In this document: in pieces, positions 23,100-33,135 of the stretch
How the letters are laid out: every line of letters starts with the position of its first letter
How positions within the stretch are numbered: the first letter of the stretch is position 1
From: Emydura subglobosa
Lineage: Eukaryota; Chordata; Testudines; Chelidae
Reading direction: 5' to 3'
Length of the DNA: 64,000 bases
Assembly: GCA_007922225.1 (NCBI GenBank)
Contig: ML679959.1
Span: 21,337,230-21,401,229, forward strand
Notes under the pieces: model-generated
Database searches by the model: none
Told to the model about the DNA's origin: nothing
Seen by the model: only the letters and a program-made list of their open reading frames with translations
Translations under genes and position numbers: made by a program

Positions 23100-23785
23100 T
23101 AGTCCCAGTTTTTTTATCCAGCCAATCTCAGACTCCCTTCCCAATCTCCCAGTTCCCAAACCCAGCCCCCCTGCCCAACCTGTCCCAGTCTGCCCTCACC
23201 CATGACTCCCAGACCCAGCCTCCCTCCTCAACTGCCAGTCAGTTTCTCTCCCCCTTGTCTCACCAGACTCCTTGTCCCAGTCTATATTTCTTTCCCACCC
23301 TCCCGATCTGTCCCATCTGCATTCGAATCAGGTCGCTTCCTCCTCCATGCCCGGGTGTTAGGGGAGCATTGATCATTAAGAGGCCAGGAGAGAGAGGCTC
23401 CATGCTGTAAGTTATGGAGCCCGCCCTAGCCCAAACCAGTCATAACAAGGAAAGTCTTTCGAAGCCCCCATATCCCTGGGCTGGAGCATGCTCAGTCACT
23501 CTGCGAGGTGAAGCATGGGAAGTCTGGTCACATGTAGGAGCTGTGAGGGGATGGAGTATACTCAGTTGCTCTGTGAGAATGGTGCATGTGCTCTCTGGCC
23601 AGCACGAGGAGCTGTCAGAGGCTCGAGCATGCTCAGTAAAGACAGAATCATTGGAGATTTTAGCTGTTAAACTATAACAAGTATGTACTGAGCATATGCT
23701 AACTGATTTTTCAAAAGCTAGTAACTTGGGCAAATGTGGGCAGATTTTCAAAGGGATGTCAAAGGACACATCCCTGACTTGGACA
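23100..23785 (+). repeat. C-rich block plus GAGCATGCTC segment, copy B
   Basis: Same order as 5560-6430: CCCAGTC/TCCCAGA-type degenerate array (about 23103-23300), TATCCCTGGGCTGGAG (23471-23486), GAGCATGCTC, then AGTAACTTGGGCAAATGTGG and GGCAGATTTTCAAAGGGATG. Copy B also has a 70-bp tandem expansion around GAGCATGCTC. Confidence 0.65.
23481..23640 (+). repeat. 70-bp tandem repeat, about 2.3 units
   Basis: Units start at 23481, 23551 and 23621. Each opens with a variant of CTGGAGCATGCTCAG (GGAGTATACTCAG in the second). The second half of units 1 and 2 shares AGGAGCTGT-AG. Only one such unit is present in copy A at 6140, so the array arose after the copies separated, or was lost in A. Confidence 0.7.
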
Positions 23786-23814
23786 TCCTATTAGAATAAT
23801 TATTAAGCCTCATT

Positions 23815-23955
23815 ATACTCATTAAGAAATTGTGAAACTGAGGCACACAGTTATTAAGTGACTCTTAGTTTCACAGAACAATTTGATGACACTGAGCAAT
23901 ATAATGCAGATCTTATGATCCCTCAGCTTTAGGCATTACACCATCCTGTACCTCC
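23815..23955 (-). mobile_element. MIR-like SINE fragment, antisense
   Basis: GAAATTGTGAAACTGAGGCACACAG is visible in two parts as AAACTGAGGCACACAG and TTATTAAGTGACTC, followed by GCATTACACCATCCTGTACC. This matches the antisense middle and head of a MIR-like SINE. Confidence 0.6.
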
Positions 23956-25049
23956 ATCATGTGAGTAATGTACTGTATTTTCCAGCTAGCCTGAAGTAGT
24001 GGGATGGGAAACACTCGGTTCTCCTGATCTTCTTTGCATTAGTAATTAATGTGCAGACTCATCCTCCTGCTTGGTACAGAAAGCATTTTCTCCATTCTCT
24101 GAGTTGCATGTACCAACAAGGGCTTACTAATTTATCACTAGGGGACTGAGATAGCAAATGGCTGGAAAATCTCTGAAGTTATGGACAATGTTTTTCTGAT
24201 AGTGAGCACCCTCATCTGTTCAGTTACAGAGAGCATTAAGGCAATTGAAACCCTCACAGGTATCAGCCCATGTACAGAGGAGGGGGATCTCTTGGCCAGC
24301 AGCAATTTTCATTCCCACCTAAAAGATCTGAGTGGCACTGAGAGCAGCAGACACAGCATCAATCTGCTGTCAGGCTGTTGACTGTCTGAGACATTGTATT
24401 GGCACTTTGGGGACTGTACTTTGTTTGAGATTTACAATAGCTATGCAGAGGGTTCATGCAGCATTTCATTCTAAATGACCCATTCGCAGAAGACAAACCA
24501 AATAAGTGTTATGTTTTTGGCAAGGCATTTTACAGTGCAGCACGAGTTTAACAGATTGGAAATTACAACAGCCTGTAACACTCTTTAGCACAAGTCTGAC
24601 ACAAAAACTAATGCTGTATTTTACATATCCCATATCTACGTCTGCTGCAATTTAAAGAACATTTCCTCTAACTATATGAGATACACAAGGAGATGGATTG
24701 AAATATATTTACAGCACTTCAGGGATGAAGAAAGATGCAGTAACTTAGAGTCTATGTATTATAAATCATGCCATTACCGAGCTGAGAATAACGTTGTGAG
24801 ACCTTGGAGTCTTACACCTTGGTTTTTTGACTCTTCTTTGGTAAAACTTGGTACCCTTGAATGGTACAGCTGAGCCTGACCCGCTACTGGACGTTGCATG
24901 TAACCCCCACCTATATAAATGCTGCCCTCTGAATATTTGTTCATTTCATTGGATCAAGCAGGAGGCGAAGCTCCCAGAAACTAAAGGTCATTTCAGGGTA
25001 ATCAACATAAAACACAAAGTTCCTGTTACAGGACAGGTATAACCAGTCA
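23956..25049. other. Unique non-coding stretch
   Basis: No gene or repeat recognised. No open frame longer than 66 codons. Confidence 0.5.
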
Positions 25050-25682
25050 CCCTGTGTGAAGGGGCGTTATAGCCCCACAGTCAAGTTCCAAATAGCCACC
25101 CTTCACCTCAGGGTGGTATGGCCTAGCGACCAGAGGGGAATGGGCCGCCCTTTTCCTCAGGACAGGTGGCAGCTGGGGTAGGGGGACCCAGGCCCTCTCT
25201 GCTCTACCAAGTTCCAACTCAGGGTCCTGATAATGGCAAACTGATTCCTCACTAGGTCAGCAGGTATCTGTCCAAAACACGCTGCTTTTGTCCCAGCTCC
25301 ACAACCAGATCAATATGTAGTTTCCCTGCATTACTTCCTACACTGTTTTCTAGAGTTGCCATCCACAGGTGTCCTGGGCCTCTGGGGTCATTAGCTTGGG
25401 AAGCTCCCAATGACTCCATCCCCTTTCAGGCTTCCACAGGCAGCCAGGTATCCATTTGGGTCTCTGCGTACTTGGCCTTCACAATCTGGAGCTCCAGCAG
25501 CAACCAGGAGGGAGCTTACAATGAGTATCCTTTCTCCTCGGCAGTCAGCCCTAACTGAGCTAGGCTGCTCCCTTTTATACTGAGGCTCCAGTTGGAGCAT
25601 GCCCAGCAGTGGTGAGGGGGTGTGGCTTCCTCTGCCCCCAATATGAGGTTAATCTTTTTTTGTCCAGGCATACACCGTCACA
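25050..25682 (-). mobile_element. LTR-like block, minus orientation
   Basis: Read on the minus strand, the block begins TGTGACGGTGTATGCC (from 25682) and carries GGAGCATGC-type sequence. A TATA box TATAAAA in AGTATAAAAGGGAGCAG lies at plus 25573-25580. The rest is a G/C-richer body unlike the flanks. A TG start plus a TATA box about 105 bp inside looks like a retroelement LTR. A clear CA end, poly(A) signal and target duplication were not found, so the left boundary is approximate. No viral genes adjoin it. Confidence 0.5.
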
Positions 25683-25689
25683 GTGCCCC

Positions 25690-26738
25690 AAAGGAAATTT
25701 GAAAAAAAAAGTGTGTGGGGGGGAGGGTGTGGAACAATTCCCAAGAAGGAAACTTCCAAACTTTTAATGAGTATCCTGCAAGATAATTTCGTTAGAGAAA
25801 CAGGCTCTTATTTCTTACAAACTAAATGGCATAGGGATTGGGAAGTACATGAATGGGAGTCTTCCAAGGAAAGCCTACTTACCGCATGGTGGTAAAGAGC
25901 TTGGGAGGGCTGCCTTTTGAATGAGACAATCTGTGGATCTCCTGATTGCTCGTGGTCATTTAGGAACCTAGAGAAGGAGTGTAAGACCCAGCATCTTGCC
26001 TAAATGATGCTACGGGAAATTACATTCTGCATATCTAAAATGTCCCCTGTGATTTGAATTGGATAATTTAAAATAATTAATTAAATAAGAAAAAAAAAAT
26101 AAACTGTTGCTCAGGAGTGCTTTGATGTATTAAATGATTATATGGCATGCTTCACTCCCAAAACTGATTATGGGAGGGTCAATTTTAGATATTGGAAACT
26201 CAACTTGACTTCCAGTTTTTCTCATGACTTTTTGAGCCCACATATAATTGAGGCATATACAGTTTTTGCAGGCATATTTTCTAACATTTATACTTCTATA
26301 CTTCTGGATCACACATGCAATTAGTTATTCTGACACCTTAGTGCTATTATATATGTCAGTAATTATTTTCACTTCTAACGTTGCACCTGCAGTTATTTGA
26401 GGGCTCAAAAATCAAGATGTAAAATCAAAGATCACTTCATTTGACTTGGTATTTTTCATACATTCCAGCCACAGCTTTAACTGTGCCTTAATAAAGAAGG
26501 TGTAAAAAAATAGGATAATTACAGGGTAAATATTTTATCTCACTTTTACTATATTAATATAGACCTTTTGGGAATGGCTTGTGGGATAATGTTTGTTTTG
26601 ATTTATAAGGAAATTAAAAACAGCTGAAATTGTTTTCTGTTTATCTGGTCTCCTATGAAAGTTGAAGATTTTAAATATAAGGATTTATAAGTGAATGGTT
26701 ACTTTCTGGAACACAAATTATTTATGCTTTGTCTCTTT
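25690..26738. other. Unique A/T-rich stretch
   Basis: Nothing recognised beyond short A runs. Confidence 0.5.
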
Positions 26739-26868
26739 GGGCCTGATCCTGCAAGATGACGATTGCTTCTTGGAAGAGGCTAACAGCACTCCGATCCCAT
26801 TGATAAATCCATATGATGTCAGTGGGAGTTGACTCCTTCCAGGTGCTAACCACTTTGCAGGATTGAGT
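26739..26868. repeat. 130-bp palindromic repeat
   Basis: GGGCCTGATCCTGCAA at the left and TTGCAGGATTGAGTCC at the right form outer arms. CAGTGGGAGTTGACTCC lies near the centre. Target duplication not clear. Confidence 0.7.
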
Positions 26869-27589
26869 CCTTTGTAGGGTCTTACTGCATTGATAGCCTG
26901 CAGGACGTAAGCTGCAAGTAGACCAGGATGGCAATTTGTCAGGCAAGGAGACTAATACATACAATAATATATCCTCATTTATGGCAACTATACTTGGAAA
27001 TAAGTGGATAACAATATGTCCACTACCAATGTTAACGATTCAATAAAATGACTATCTGCTGAAGTAATGCCTCCAGAAATTCATACAGTACTGCGGAACC
27101 TGACAAGAAAATATCTATTGCTGAAATATTCTTTCCAGAAGTACCACATTGTCCAGACACCTTCTAGAAATAATGATGGATACTGAAACATTCATCATCA
27201 CTCCATAGAAAGTGAGTGAGGTGAATGGCTTAATATCTCACCTATCTTCCAACTAGCTAGGTGCCTGCTATTCAGAGTTAGCATACCTGAATTATTACAG
27301 GAAAGCTACCAATGTAATCTCAACACATTACATTTATACTATTTGGATAAGCTGTGAGGAAACAGCTAACTGCCATTCCCAACCCCAGAAGAGGGCAGGT
27401 CCAGAGTTTACATAAGTTAAGCCTTTCATCTGTCATTCTACGCTTCTAGAGTTTGTAGATGTTCAAAGCCATGGCTCTGTAAACCTGCCCTGTCTATATC
27501 ATCTCTCTGTACATGATAAATGTTCCACATTAGACATGCATATGTTGCATAGACTGCAGCTGGGAGACTAATCGATTTTTTTTTTTTTT

Positions 27590-27990
27590 TTGATTCAGTG
27601 GCCATGCTGAAAAATCCAAAAATAAATTTTATTTTGGTTCCACCTGGAATGATAATTTTTCCATTTCTCATTGAAAAAATTGGTTTGGGTCAAATGAAAC
27701 ATTTTGCTCATGATTTTAATCCTTTCAGGGTTTTTGTTTTTTTTTTTAGTTAAATCTATCCAAATTTCTAGGTGAAGCCTCGTTTTTAAACAAAAAGTTA
27801 AAATGTTTCATTGCAAAAATGTTGAAATGAAATGTTTTAACTTTTTCAAATAAACTTTTCTCCAATTTTTTCAGCTGAAACTATTCACCCGATTTGACCC
27901 AAATTCAGGAACAGTTTCAGTCTACTTGAAACTGCATTTTTTTAGTGAAGTATGGAGTCATTGAAAAAAAGTCACCCTTCTCTATTATAG
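27590..27990. repeat. A/T-rich dispersed repeat (AAAATTTTC/GAAACATTTTG type)
   Basis: Dense in AAATGAAACATTTTG, CATTGCAAAAATG and GAAATGAAATGTTTTAAC. The same style of sequence recurs at 49568-49995, 54245-54735 and 56940-57180. It is not coding. Class unknown. Confidence 0.55.
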
Positions 27991-28194
27991 ACCACCAGTA
28001 CATTCCATAGAGTCAGAAAAAAAAACAAGTTTCCAGTTGTCAGATCTTTCTAGGGTGGAAGTTGTAAGAAATTAACAATGCACAGCAATGCTGTTTGCAG
28101 TTTGGGAGAGGAGGTGAAAAAGATACCATGATCAGTTGAAAGAGCAGGGGCAGCTTAAGCGGACATTGTGTAATTACTCAGACTGAAATTTGGC

Positions 28195-28390
28195 CAGGCC
28201 ACCAAGGCCCCTTCCACTCTGATGACCATGAGTGGTCAGGACTTTGCGTTTAATTTTTATCCAGAAAACAGCACCTGCACCAGCACAGCATTGCTATCAC
28301 CATGCTGTGGCTTTGGTTCAAAGTCATCTCAGAGGGAAGTGCTGCATCTATTGAACCACCAGCATTGCTTCCTGCAGCACTCCTGACTTT
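28195..28390 (-). mobile_element. Possible antisense SINE fragment
   Basis: AATTTTTATCCAGAAAACAG, AGCACAGCATTGC and ATTGAACCACCAGC follow the order of a decayed antisense SINE. No promoter box is clear. Confidence 0.3.
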
Positions 28391-29484
28391 TTGTAAAATA
28401 CTTATATGCTATCTGTGACAAGCAATGTGTCAGCAAGAAGTTCTGGGTCAAGGATCCATAAGAAAGATCAAAAGCTATTTTCCTTGGGGCAAAGTTAGAC
28501 TAGTTGAAAAGTCGATAAAGTTGCTATGGCATTGGTAAGGATCCTATTGAGTCATCCAAGGTTGGACACAAGGTGAAGGGGAAGTCTGGATCTCCATAAG
28601 ACACTGTAGAGAATTAATAATTATATCTGTAAGTAAGTGATAATCCTTCCACCTCCATTTCCATAACACACCTGTAAACTAACAGGAGCCTAGTGTTCTT
28701 CTGCAGGTCCCCACTCTAAGGAAAAATGTATGTTTCATTTCCCCTGCAAAAAGTGTATCTCTTAAGTCAATAAATGATAGCTCACTGTGAAGGAGTGTAA
28801 GGAGAAAAAGTGTATACTCCTTTCAGAGAAGGGGGAGTAGAAAGCAGACAGGTCTGCCTGGGTGGTTAGTCTCCCAGGCACCTGGAGAGAAGCCTAACCT
28901 GACTCAGAGGCTTGGGTGTGAATTTTTTGTTTCAATGATTAATATTCTGAAAACTGATTAAAAAACGGACATGCTGCTTGCTTAAAGTGTGTTGGTTTTT
29001 CCTTGAGCTGGATGATTAAAGAGAACCTATTGCTGCCCCTGTTGGGGGAAATTAAGGTGGGGCATACATGGAATGCCACATTGGGCCGTAAGAGGTGCTC
29101 AGGACCTGTCCACACCTTTACACTTACACACAACATGAAATCCTTGAATGGAGAATTTGGCTGCATTAAGAATCACCCAATATCTTCTGTTGCAGACTTT
29201 ATGATTCATGGTGATTGCTTTGATTCCAGCTATTCTAAAAATAAGTTCCATGTGACTGGACCCTGCTCTTTTTGTCTGTGATCTGGAAGTGTTTGCCTGG
29301 CTTTCTGCACTGGCCATGTGGAGACAAGTTATACTCATACAATTCTTGGTTCTCCAGTTACCAGAGAGGGCGGGGATACATTGTAGGAAGAACTTAATAA
29401 GGTTAGGGACTTTCAGATTGGAGGTTATTCTCGAGGGTCAGGATTACAGTATAAGAATGTCAGATTGGGGTATGATTCTTCATA
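28391..29484. other. Unique non-coding stretch
   Basis: No recognised gene. Overlapping open frames at 28939-29338 (up to 92 codons) on both strands show no domain or splice context. Confidence 0.45.
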
Positions 29485-29504
29485 ACATATTTATACAGGT
29501 AAAA

Positions 29505-29693
29505 AGCCCTTGTGTAGACACAGTTATACCAGCACAAAAGTCCTTTTCCTGGTATAGCACATTTTGTTTACGGAATTGATATAAGCTATATCGGTTTATA
29601 AAAGCACTCTGTTGGCTGTATAAGTTTAATCTCCACTGGGAGGGTTGTCTGTCTATATACCAGCAAACTTTTTCTAGTGTAGACATGGCCTAG
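29505..29693 (+). mobile_element. Harbinger-type MITE, 3' part
   Basis: Starts within TTGTGTAGACACAGTTATAC, continues with CCTGGTATAGC and TATATCGGTTTATAAAAGC, and ends CTAGTGTAGACATGGCCTAG. The terminal TGTAGACATGGCC matches the MITE ends listed elsewhere. The left end is missing or unrecognisable. Confidence 0.6.
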
Positions 29694-29711
29694 TTCTCTG
29701 CTTAAAGACAT

Positions 29712-29782
29712 GAAGTGAAATCCTGGCTCCTTTAAGTCAATGGAAGTTTTGGTGTTGACTTCACCAGGGTCAAGATTTCATT
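29712..29782. repeat. Short palindromic repeat
   Basis: GTGAAATCCTGGCTCC and GGTCAAGATTTCATT flank an AGTCAATGGAAGTTTTGG centre. Confidence 0.5.
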
Positions 29783-30724
29783 AATAGAACTGGCTGTCTT
29801 TCTGCTCACACAGCCTGTTCATTTCTCAGGCATGCCATGGATATTGGGGCTGAATTTTGCACCCCTCCTCCCCTGGTACTACTCCTCCCTGAGCTCCTAA
29901 TGAGGTGTAGTGGCTTCATGTTGTCCCCAGTGTAGGGCTGTGCTTATAGAGCAATCTTGCCTTGAATATTTGGGTCTCAGATGTCTCTCCCAATATTACC
30001 AACCCCAAGGGTTCAAACAATATGAGTTTGGCCCTGAAAAATCACAATATATTGTTTTAAATAATACATTTGAGGTTTATTTGTGTTTTGTTTTTTTTAG
30101 CATTTAGGATGCATGCAGGTCACGTTCTAAAGCTTTTCTCTGCATCCATAAAGGCTAGAAACTCTTTTTTTTAACTAAAACCTAAGATTTATACAAATTC
30201 TCACATGATCACTTATCTCCAGGAGCTGGGACTTTAAGATATCAAGTTTAGTAAGACTCACAACAATATTATATGAGTTGGCAACATATCTTTACAAGTA
30301 GAATCAGACTATATTATTTTCTTCCCATATTTCAAGAATGGAAGAATGTGAATAGCACAAAAGAAACTATTTATCCCCTAGAGAATATGGTAAGAAATAC
30401 AGCTGTACTGACAGAAGGACAGGTTGAGGTCATGGACGTCCACGGAATAGGCCACTAAAAAGTAACAGTGTTTCAGATGAGTTAAATAAAAATAGGCACA
30501 TTGACATATAGACACATTCTTAGTTTTTTATTCTTAGCAATCAGAGAAGCTTAGGAACCAAATAGTTGTGCTAAAATGCCTAGTAATAGGAGAGGATTTA
30601 TCTTAAAAAATGGCATTTTTGCTATATTTGGAGACATGGTGGTAAGAAAATAATCAGAGGCATGCTGGGTACAGAGTATATATCAGTGCAGAGAGGTGAA
30701 GGAATAGCACTGTATAGTTAGTCA

Positions 30725-30995
30725 AGATTAGAGGAAATTGTGAGGAATAACAGGGCTATACAACTGGGCAACACAGTGGCAGATATTCAGTGGAAACAAG
30801 TAGACAGTAATGCATATCAGACGGGTCAGTCTGAAGCACTCATATACACTGTTGGACTGTAAAATAAGTGTGACCACTCAGGAACAATATTTAGGCATCA
30901 TTGTGGAAAACTCAATGAAAGTGACTGCTTGATGTGCAGCAGTGGCGAAAAAAAGCAGAAATGACGCGAGAATGTATTGAGAAAAGAATAGAGTG
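30725..30995 (+). pseudogene. CR1 LINE fragment, reverse-transcriptase C-terminal coding part
   Basis: It aligns by eye with 63345-63575 of the CR1 copy at the window end. ACTGGGCAACACAGTGGCAG corresponds to ACTGGGCAACAAAATGGCAG, GTGACCACTCAGGAAC to GTTACCACTCAAGAG, and ATGTGCAGCAGTGGC to ATGTGCAGCGGTAGT. Frame is lost. It stops where the copy at 32570 takes up the same consensus about 110 bp further on, so the two are probably halves of one element split by later insertions. Confidence 0.7.
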
Positions 30996-31002
30996 GGATT
31001 TT

Positions 31003-31100
31003 CTAAAAGGCCTAAGTGACTTAGAAGCACAAGGTCCATTGACTTCCACTGGGACTCGTGCTTTTTAGTCAACTAGCATTGTTGAAAATCTCACCACAGA
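31003..31100. repeat. TTTTCAAA-type palindromic repeat
   Basis: GATTTTCTAAAAGGCCTAAG and, inverted, GTTGAAAATCTCACC flank AAGGTCCATTGACTTCCACT. It is inserted at the junction that breaks the CR1 copy. Confidence 0.65.
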
Positions 31101-31121
31101 AAATAGAATTGAAAATATTAT

Positions 31122-31250
31122 TCATAGAATCATAGACTATAAAACCAGAAGGGACCACTATGGTCATCTAATCTGACCTCCTTCATAACACAGTTCATAG
31201 GATTTCCCTGCTTGAATTCCTGTTTGAATTAGAACACTAGAGAACCAAAA
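31122..31250 (-). mobile_element. CR1 LINE 3' end, antisense
   Basis: TCATAGAATCATAGACTATA is the complement of a CR1 ATTCTATGA tail. It is followed by CCAGAAGGGACCACTATGG and TCATCTAATCTGACCTCC, the complement of a CR1 3' untranslated region. Further CR1-like sequence in the same orientation lies at 32275-32540. Confidence 0.8.
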
Positions 31251-31654
31251 TTTTATTGGTTCACATACCATCTTTTTAGAAACTTTATGAAACCAGATGC
31301 AAATTTCTCCCTTTTATGCACATTTATTTTAGGCCTTAATAGGCTTAATTTCAGTATTTACGGACTCTTAGTAAAAGAAAATTTTTATTTGCCTGGAGGA
31401 GCTCTGCTTCAGGGAAACTAGATGGGAAGGGAGTCTGGGTGGTGGAGTCTGGGTGGGAGGATTAGAGGACAAGAGATTTAGAGCTGATTGGGAGCTTACT
31501 GACAACTTTTTTTTTAATGACAATTTGTCAAAACTCAGTGTTTACATGGGAAGGTACAAGTTTCTACAAAACTTTTGTCAGGAAATGTTTCTCGGGTCCA
31601 GGATGGAATTTCTGGTCAAAAGGAGAAGAGAAGAAAGAAAGGCAGACCCACCGC

Positions 31655-31790
31655 AGAATAGCCTGGTGGTCAGGGTGCTCGTTTGGGAGATCTCAGTTCA
31701 AGTGCCTTCTCTGCCTGAGTCAAAGACCGGACACTTGACCTTGGTCACCCACATTCCAGCTGAGTGCCCTACCCCCAAGGTATTTGCTAT
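31655..31790. mobile_element. Palindromic element with two facing tRNA-like promoter pairs
   Basis: The plus strand has an A-box-like TAGCCTGGTGG at 31659-31669 and a B-box-like AGTTCAAGTGCC at 31695-31706. The minus strand has GGTCAAGTGTCC (complement of 31729-31740), and the start region GGGTAGGGCACTCAGC mirrors the left arm. The two halves are inverted copies of a tRNA-derived head, separated by about 25 bp. I recall similar palindromes as common in turtles. The element may be a SINE head dimer. Confidence 0.6.
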
Positions 31791-32114
31791 TCTGGATTGG
31801 GTGGGCTTCTCTTTCTCTCTATTTTTTGCTAAAAGCTTCAAAAGATTCCAATTTCATCCTGATGCCAAATGGGAAAATTCTTGAAACCATGAACAGCTTT
31901 GTGAGATGGGAAAATCACTTTCGGTCATGCCCTACTGAGGTGAGACTTAGGGCGTGGGTTTGGCTGGAATGAGGGGCCTCTGGTGAAGGGTGTGCGCCTG
32001 TGTAAAAAGGCAGGGAGGGCTCAGAGGGGGAAGGATAGAGACATTGGGGGAGTGTTGGCTGAAGGCGAGGGGCTCTACTTGGGCACATGACAGCTTCAAT
32101 TCCCCCTTCTTCTA

Positions 32115-32214
32115 AGGGTATGTCCACATTGTAGCTGGGACCAAGCTTCCCAGCCCAAGCAGACAAATAGGCCAAGTCCACTCAAGTTAGCATGCTAAAA
32201 ATAGCAGTGTGTAG
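32115..32214 (+). mobile_element. Left arm of a Harbinger-type MITE
   Basis: AGGGTATGTCCACATTGTAG at the start, then GCTGGGACCAAGCTTCCCAG, and GCTAAAAATAGCAGTG near the end. The facing right arm is absent. Confidence 0.6.
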
Positions 32215-32274
32215 TGGGGGGGCGGGACATGTCAGGTCATCCGTAAACAATCTCTATAGTAAGCTAAATAGGTA

Positions 32275-32540
32275 GACTCAAGGAGCCCAATCACTATAAG
32301 GTAATGTTTTCTAATCCTTTAATCATTCTTGTGGCTCTTCTCTGAACCTGCTCCAATTTTTCAATATCTTTCTTGAATTGTGGACACCAGAACTACGCAG
32401 TATTCCAGTACTGGTCACATTAGTACCAAATACAGAGGTAATATAACTTCTCTACTCCTACTCAAGATTCCCCTGTTTCTACATCCAAGGATCACATTTG
32501 CCCTTTTGGTTATCATACATTCTCCCTTTGTGTTCAGATC
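32275..32540 (-). mobile_element. CR1 LINE fragment, antisense
   Basis: The plus strand reads TCTTCTCTGAACCTGCTCC, then TTTCTTGAATTGTGGACACC, AGAACTACGCAGTATTCCAG and ATCACATTTGCCCTTTT. This is the complement of the CR1 C-terminal coding and 3' region. It may be the upstream part of the antisense copy whose tail lies at 31122. Confidence 0.7.
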
Positions 32541-32569
32541 TGGTTAGCCCCCTCTCAAAATCACAAAAC

Positions 32570-33135
32570 AGGAATGGGAAAGCCTCCAAGAAGGGTAACG
32601 AAAATCATTAAAAATGTAAGAAGATTTCCATAAGATGACAGATCAAATCATATTTAGTGTAAGGAGATTAATTAGCGGCGGCTGGGTAACTACATACAAA
32701 AAAATAAATGGAAAGGAGACAAGAAAAGATTTATTATCTGATAATACAATCAACAAGGGGGCAACCAATAAAATTAAAAGACAACAACTTTAGAAATTAG
32801 AAAAGGAAGTCTTTGTTTTCCCACAACACGTAATTCACCTGTGGAATACATTACCATAAGATATCATAGAGGACAAAAGCTTAGCAGGATTCAATGTTTA
32901 TGTCAACAAGACTATCTAATTACAGTTAACGGGGAATAAAATGTTTAAGGAATAGCAATCTTTAATAAAACAGCCAGTGCCTGGAGATAGGGGGAAAATT
33001 GCCCTTAAGTACTTGATGTTGGATAATTATGGGAATTTTATAACTTCCTCTGGAACATCTGTTACTGCCCATTATTGGAGACAAGATAGCGGAGTCGATG
33101 GACAATTAGTATGGTAATTTTTATGTTCCTATGCA
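32570..33135 (+). pseudogene. CR1 LINE 3' part, decayed
   Basis: AAGAAGGGTAACGAAAATCAT corresponds, within this window, to 63705-63726. CCACAACACG and CACCTGTGGAATACATTACC correspond to the end of the window near 63970-64000. The tail TATGGTAATTTTTATGTTCC is a CR1 3' end of the TATGTTC type rather than ATTCTATG. No open frame is left. It continues the fragment at 30725-30995. Confidence 0.72.

Noticed and set aside
28939..29338. Possible exon (frames of 75-96 codons on both strands)
   Set aside because: No splice-site pair in a consistent frame and no familiar protein. Overlapping antisense frames argue for chance.
31655..31790. Possible functional tRNA gene
   Set aside because: Boxes are degenerate, no cloverleaf with a proper acceptor stem is visible, and the other arm mirrors it. 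It fits a SINE-type element.
31453..31884. 143-codon open frame
   Set aside because: It passes through the inverted tRNA-like element and shows no domain.
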